Positions 60,201 to 64,000 of a stretch of DNA of 64,000 nucleotides are shown one piece after another. The notes below the pieces were generated by a model, which searched no databases, was not told the DNA's origin, and saw only the letters and a program-made list of their open reading frames with translations. Source of the DNA: Corallium rubrum (lineage: Eukaryota > Cnidaria > Anthozoa > Scleralcyonacea > Coralliidae); assembly GCA_964035015.1 (NCBI GenBank), contig OZ035997.1:19095700-19159699 (forward strand). Reading direction: 5' to 3'. The translations under genes were made by a program, and so were the position numbers. The first letter of the stretch is position 1; the number at the start of each line of letters is the position of its first letter.

Positions 60201-62377
60201 TATATATTCATATCAAATACACAGAAAATGTTTCTTAGCCATGTATCTTGTCTGCAAAAACTGCTTATGAAGCACATAATGACTATATAAATTTGAAACC
60301 TAATGGTTCTCCATTCAAGGTTAAGAGTGTTGTGTAGTGTCCTTTCAAGAATTGTTATGTGTGGCGATGATCTGTGAGTGCCAGATTAACCATATGGCAA
60401 AAATGGCATATGCGACAGGCGACGCACTTTCATGGGGCCCCACTCTTTTTGATTACACAATTTTTGGTTCTGCCCTTCCATTCTAGAAAGCGTTGGACCG
60501 CAGGACTGGGGGTGGGTGGGGTGGGGGTGGGGTGGTCAAGGCCACTGCACTGAAAATAATGCTGTGGGTCCTGTGCAAGTTCTAACCTTGCCCTGGTGGT
60601 GATCAGAATTTAAATTTTCTGAGTATTCGAGCTATAAGCATTGCACTTTGTTTTCAGGAAATAAACATAAAACATGCCTTGACACAGAGTACAAATGTGG
60701 GGATGGTCGTTGTATCAAGAATGAGTGGAAATGCAATAATTATGCAGATTGTAAGGATGGAAGTGATGAGCAATCATGCAGTAAGTGTACTAGTTTTTGC
60801 CAAATATACATTTCATTTTGATCATTATGCACACTCAGGTTTACACACATGTTATTTATTAGGGTCATTATTCGTCAATTAAATTGGAGAAATAATTGTT
60901 AGTTGTTTACAGTCTAAGGTATAAGTACCTTAATTAACCTTGCTCCGCTATCTGAGTTCTAGTGGCTCAATGGTTAGAGCGTCTGGCTAGCATTCAGAAG
61001 GTTGTGGGTTCGAGTCCCGCTTAGAGCTCAGAGTTTTTCTGAGTATTACTAACTAACACAGCTTGTACAGCAAACAACTGACAATTATTACTAACATCAA
61101 GCTGCAATTTCTGAAACTAACTAAATTGGGGAAGATGGCATTTATACCTTGCAACACACTACAGTAGAACCTGCGTTTTACGACCACCCCTGTTGCCAGG
61201 TAAAAGTGGTCGTAAATGACAGTTCGTAGTACATGGCAGGTAGTGATGTGATGTCATGGCAGCCATTTTGGCAGCGCCGCAGCGGTTCTTTATATAAACA
61301 TTGTTTAAAGGTTAGGAAAATGCTGATTTAAGATTTACAAGGGAAATGGAAAAAGCAAGAACATTTCAAAGAAGTGCAGTCTTGATTTATTAATGTTAAT
61401 ATGTTATTTGGTTATTAAAAGAAACGAAATGTGTCATTTGTGACTTGTGTGTTTAATATCATGGCCTTAGAGCCATGTTCTCCACATCAAAATGGTGTTG
61501 TTCACTTCAGTTTTTGCGCTGTGTTTTTGTAACGTTTGGTTCAATTTTTTCGCTGGTTTGGTCTCGTTAAACGCTTTTGGCTTTATTTATGTTCTTTCAG
61601 TAGTATTGTTTAGATGTGAATACTCAGTCTTGGCACTTTCCTTTCTGAATCAAAAAGCAGTAATTGTAAAATATATAAACTTGTCACGGTAATGATCGTC
61701 AAGATCAACTTGTCTACAGTTAACAAATATTACTCATTGTTTTGAATTGTTCAGTCATTGTGTTAACTCTGAAACATCAATTAAAAGAGAATTTAACTCT
61801 TACAACAAAAATTCACCCAGATTTTTATCAAATAATGCTCAAAAGAGAAGCAAAGCAAGACTAAAATGCGGTAACACGGCAATTGTGCAACACTTCCGGT
61901 TTCATGTTTTCGCATGTGGTCGCATTCGCGTTTGTTTACTACGAAAAAACAGGTTTTTGGCAGTTTTACGTTGAGATGGTCGCTCATAACAGGTAAATAT
62001 CTTACTTGGCACACTAAAAAGTGGTCGCTGGTCGCGTCAGGCAGGTGGTCGCTCATTGCAGGTACATTTATATTACAAATCATCCGTGCTAGAAAAACTG
62101 GTTGTAAACAGCAGGTGGTCGTAAAAAGGGTTGTAAAACTCAGGTTCTACTGTACATACTTTTTGAGTTGTATTGTTTAGCTGTTTAGACTCACAATTGC
62201 ATGTTCACAATTGTTCTGTAGGTCAGTTTATTTCTTTTCAAATGTTACTTTGTAGACTCCTCAACTTGTTCTGCTGATCAGTTTACATGTTACAATGGTT
62301 TTTGCATAAGTGGAGCGTCGCGCTGTGATAGAATACAACACTGTTTGCTTGGAGAGGATGAAAAAGATTGTAAATAA
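48497..62377 (+). CDS. Secreted protein with three LDLa repeats (four exons)
   Basis: Exons: 48497-48575, 57547-57663, 60658-60780 and 62256-62377. The total is 441 bp, 146 residues plus stop. Exon 1 encodes a signal peptide ([18 protein letters not shown]) and ends at a gtaagtt donor in phase 1. Exons 2-4 each encode one LDL-receptor class A repeat and fit the same phase. Repeats 1 and 2 have the calcium-binding pattern ([16 protein letters not shown]); repeat 3 ([10 protein letters not shown]) is degenerate. LDLa modules bind ligands extracellularly. A poly(A) signal overlaps the stop. Exon 2 could instead begin at 57553. Linking exon 1 to the rest is inferred from phase and signal peptide; intron 1 is 9 kb of transposons. 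Confidence 0.75.
49060..49660 (+). CDS. CIDE-N-like domain in two exons
   Basis: The first segment (about 49060-49142) reads [20 protein letters not shown] and ends in a gtaggtg donor. The second, from 49441 after an AG, reads [20 protein letters not shown], then [20 protein letters not shown]. The phases match (0/0). The pattern matches CIDE-N domains of DFF40/DFF45/CIDE proteins, interaction modules of the apoptotic DNA fragmentation system. No nuclease domain follows. Its position inside a TIR element suggests a captured host gene fragment. I found no clear start codon for the first segment. Confidence 0.65.
50040..51090. repeat. Left AGGATCCT palindromic array
   Basis: Many copies of aggatcct spaced 10-25 bp in sub-arrays: caggatcctaaccaggatcc-type to 50300, a gap with unique sequence (50330-50480), then aatctaggatcctgagtagg-type units to about 51030. 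Confidence 0.92.
51280..51531. repeat. Small foldback sequence with strong hairpin
   Basis: Outer arms ccaattacccttcaaacta and its complement. Inside, 51329-51449 forms a near-perfect hairpin (aatcaataggccgatttta, ttctgtagaacgag) around a short A/T-rich centre. Confidence 0.75.
51555..52065. repeat. Left TTCATGAA palindromic array
   Basis: Dense ttcatgaa and gttcatgaac palindromes, including a near-exact roughly 125-bp tandem (gttcatgaactttgatagtt at about 51700 and 51830). Confidence 0.92.
52134..52450 (-). pseudogene. Possible BEN-domain-like coding remnant
   Basis: Minus strand. One frame reads [20 protein letters not shown]. The next frame continues [20 protein letters not shown] and ends KNEISKTD before a stop at 52134. 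This resembles the C-terminal half of BEN domains (LFT-x-EEL ... then a KEI helix). The frame changes near 52250. It could be the element's own DNA-binding protein or a captured fragment. Weak call. Confidence 0.3.
52451..54174. other. Interior of the TTCATGAA element, no firm gene
   Basis: AT-rich sequence. An 87-residue plus-strand frame at 53199 starts with a hydrophobic run ([17 protein letters not shown]) resembling a signal peptide, but has no further recognisable domain. A short match to the DIRS left end (aatttaaaaattaaacgaga) occurs near 53910. Confidence 0.4.
54175..54252. repeat. (AT)n microsatellite
   Basis: About 39 AT units. Confidence 0.95.
54365..54700. repeat. Right TTCATGAA palindromic array
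   Basis: Repeated ttcatgaa/ttcatgaac units, mirror of the left array. Confidence 0.9.
54845..56242. other. Interior of the AGGATCCT element, no gene seen
   Basis: AT-rich. A short series of tcttgtaagatcttgta-like repeats lies near 54935-54985. An 83-residue frame at 55045 and an 86-residue frame at 55988 show no recognisable domain. Confidence 0.45.
56243..56638. mobile_element. Foldback MITE with about 180-bp arms
   Basis: Arms starting aaataagttttgtggaaaca and ending with its complement. Candidate 4-bp duplication gtat (56239-56242 and 56639-56642). Each arm includes ctgatgaaggcctgagtcaa-type sequence. Confidence 0.72.
56930..57395. repeat. Right AGGATCCT palindromic array
   Basis: About 30 copies of aggatcct or close variants in units such as tcctgtaggatcctactcag. 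Mirror of the array at 50040-51090. Confidence 0.92.
57664..60657. other. Intron 2 of the LDLa gene, repeat fragments
   Basis: 58715-59068 is a partial MITE related to the 1569-1856 family (ggtccggggggcatgctccc), ending gcttccgacgtccctg. 59335-59710 is a minisatellite. 60370-60600 has hAT-like G-rich sequence with poorly matched ends. No exon recognised besides the LDLa exons. Confidence 0.6.
59335..59710. repeat. Minisatellite of about 20-bp units
   Basis: Around 17 copies of aaggtctcacaacgtaacgt with substitutions in most units. Confidence 0.9.
60956..61028 (+). tRNA. tRNA-like gene, anticodon AGC
   Basis: 73 bases fold into a complete cloverleaf: acceptor GTTCTAG/TTAGAGC (with G-U pairs), D-stem GCTC/GAGC, anticodon stem TCTGG/TCAGA with loop CTAGCAT, T-stem GTGGG/CCCGC with loop TTCGAGT. 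Internal promoters fit: A box tggctcaatgg, B box ggttcgagtcc. The anticodon would read Ala codons, yet the G3-U70 alanine identity pair is absent, so it may be a pseudogene or the head of a tRNA-derived SINE. It lies in the last intron of the LDLa gene, same strand. Confidence 0.7.
61029..61161. other. Intron sequence downstream of the tRNA-like gene
   Basis: If the tRNA-like gene is a SINE head, its body would be here. No A-rich tail or second copy is visible in the window. Confidence 0.3.
61162..62152. mobile_element. pogo/Tigger-like non-autonomous element
   Basis: 991 bp, ends cagtagaacctgcgttttac and the complement of cagtagaacctgagttttac, flanked by TA (61160-61161 and 62153-62154). 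CAGTAGAACCT ends and a TA target are characteristic of pogo-type Tc1/mariner elements. Subterminal repeats around gtggtcg. Open frames of 66 and 75 residues show no DDE motif, so it is non-autonomous. Confidence 0.87.
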
Positions 62378-62564
62378 AATTTCACTTAATATAGTACTGT
62401 ATAATTATATCAATGTTTAAGCCATAATGTAAACAAGGGATTTTGCAGTGATTTTCAATCTTTTTTGTTACCTATATCCACCCTGAGGCTCCTGTATATT
62501 CCCTGCAATCAATCCTTCATCCATTCAAAGTACCATAAGAAATATTGCAGACCACTCTTTAAGG
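62378..62564. terminator. 3' UTR of the LDLa gene
   Basis: Starts with aataaa overlapping the stop codon, giving a possible very short 3' UTR. No other gene feature. Confidence 0.4.
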
Positions 62565-63311
62565 TAGCCTGAGTAAAGAGCCGCCTTTTCTCGCTCGCCC
62601 CTCGCGGAAGAGACGTCTGAGCAACAAGCCAAGAAATTCCATACTGATGACGTAAATCTACTGAGATTCGGGTAGTAGCGCTGATTGGTTACTTTGTCAT
62701 CATACGATAATTAATTCGAAACTTGGCTCGACCAAGATCAACTCCAACATCATTCCTGTCTGAAATAACAAAGTTAAAGCTTAGTTTTCGCCAACAAAGA
62801 AAGATGGATAGATATTTTTGCTAAAGCGAGTTTGGGTTGCAATAAACCGCAACATTTCCCATCGAAATTGAACGATTTTACCAGACATCAAGCGCCACTT
62901 CCTGTCGAGACTGCAAACTGTCGTATTTTGCTTGAATGAAATATGAAACCTGCGTTGCTACGTTACGACAGTTTGCAGTCTCGACAGGAAGTGGCACTTG
63001 ATGTCTGGTAAAATCGTTCAATTTCGATGGGATATGTTGCTGGTTATTGCAACTCAAACTCGCTTTAGCAAAAGTACCTATCTATCTTTCTTTGTTGGCA
63101 AAAACTAAGCTTTAACTTTGTTATTTCAGACAGGAATGATGTTGGAGTTGATCTTGGTCGAGCCCGAGTTTTGAATTAATTATCGTATGATTACAAAGTA
63201 ACCAATCAGCGCTAATACCCGAATCTCGGTAGATTTACGTCATCAGTATGGAATTTCTTGGCTCCTTGCTCAGAGGGGCGAGCGAGAAGAGGCGGCTGTT
63301 TACTCAGGCTA
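62565..63311. mobile_element. Large foldback MITE
   Basis: 747 bp, almost fully palindromic, ends tagcctgagtaaa and its complement. The arms share ccaagatcaactccaacatc, aaagttaaagcttagtttt and gtcgagactgcaaactgtcg around a roughly 35-bp loop. No clear target duplication; family not assigned. Confidence 0.85.
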
Positions 63312-64000
63312 ACTTTATGCAACCTTAAAAATATAGTTGAATATCATGATAATCATAATGTATAATATATAGTCCTCATTGCAGTTTTTCTTCCATGGTC
63401 ATGTCATGATGGTATAGCTTAATTAACAGTATGATTGGTTAATTGAACAATGATAGTTAAAATAAGGGGTGGATCAAGTATGACCCCCTGGCACATCAGT
63501 AGATGACTCGTATCTGCCCCTCGGTCAGAAAGAGACTAGAAAAATAGGAAAAATTAACAAATAAAGATGTGAATAGCAACCAGTGGGCAGTTGCGAATAG
63601 CTATCTTGTAAAAATGTTTATGTTTTTCTACAGTATGGTACTCAACATTTCTGGAGCCTTGGTTCTATTTCTGAGATATTTATATCAAGGCCCCAAAAGT
63701 CTGGGGTCCCCTGAAAGTATAGGGGGCCTACCACTTGTTCGAAGTGCCCTCCCCTTGATTCACCACTGGTTGAAATACATGTACTGTATATGTCTTTTTC
63801 TCGTGGTAGTGACACCCTCATGGGCAATGGTTCAATGTAAATTCATATAGAAAATGATCACCATGGACCCACAAATACTTGGAGCAGTCATTGCACTGGT
63901 CAAAACCACTGATTTATTAACTGCAAAATAAAGAAAAAGCTTTTCTTTTGAGGTCTTTGGGTTCAGGAAACTGTCAGAGCATGCATGTAAATAGTTCTGT
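63312..64000. other. No gene seen
   Basis: Unique AT-rich sequence downstream of the LDLa gene. A 93-residue frame at 63569 has no recognisable domain. Confidence 0.5.

Noticed and set aside
60370-60600. A fourth hAT-like MITE in intron 2
   Set aside because: G-rich core and ccctgg-type right end are suggestive, but the left end and the flanking bases do not match well enough to set borders.

Overview
The window is repeat-packed, AT-rich animal DNA. Interrupted coding regions with GT-AG introns, LDL-receptor class A exons, a Polinton, a DIRS retrotransposon, a Ty3/Gypsy element, hAT- and pogo-like MITEs and many foldback elements all point to an early-branching or marine invertebrate. A cnidarian is my best guess, by inference only. 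Three host genes can be supported: the 5' part of a minus-strand gene with a signal-like first segment and a coiled coil (exons between 326 and 1344); a plus-strand gene for a small secreted protein with three LDLa repeats (exons from 48497 to 62377); and a tRNA-like gene (60956-61028) in its last intron.

Almost everything else is mobile DNA, much of it nested. (1) A Ty3/Gypsy element (2210-9689) sits in an older foldback repeat and carries a MYND-type zinc finger between its Gag zinc knuckle and its protease. (2) A 21.2-kb Polinton (10544-31763) has identical 365-bp inverted repeats and a 6-bp target duplication. Its genes include PolB, integrase with chromodomain, packaging ATPase, capsid proteins, a deoxynucleoside kinase and a PD-(D/E)XK-like nuclease. 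It was invaded by a 4.7-kb element bounded by AACACACC/GGTGTGTT arrays (11796-16501). (3) From 31.8 to 36.8 kb lie two small TIR elements and copy A of a gene-bearing TIR element. (4) A DIRS element (38549-45131) is inserted in a foldback repeat and is itself split by copy B of the same gene-bearing element. (5) A LINE fragment and hAT-like MITEs occupy 46.1-47.6 kb. (6) Intron 1 of the LDLa gene holds a nest at least four deep: a TAA-flanked TIR element carrying CIDE-N exons, then an AGGATCCT-array element, then a foldback element, then a TTCATGAA-array element.

Two things look least familiar. Copies A and B each carry an almost unchanged pair of small genes (a 69-residue C2H2 zinc-finger protein and a 165-residue acidic protein). 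Their termini begin AGTAG, they make 6-bp target duplications like the Polinton, and they hold tandem arrays of the palindromes TGACGTCA and GTGCGCAC. Separately, three large elements (AACACACC, AGGATCCT and TTCATGAA types) share one layout: a TT target duplication, short TIRs and subterminal arrays of short palindromes around unrelated payload, in places with pieces that look like host domains (SAM-like, BEN-like). No transposase was recognised in any of them.
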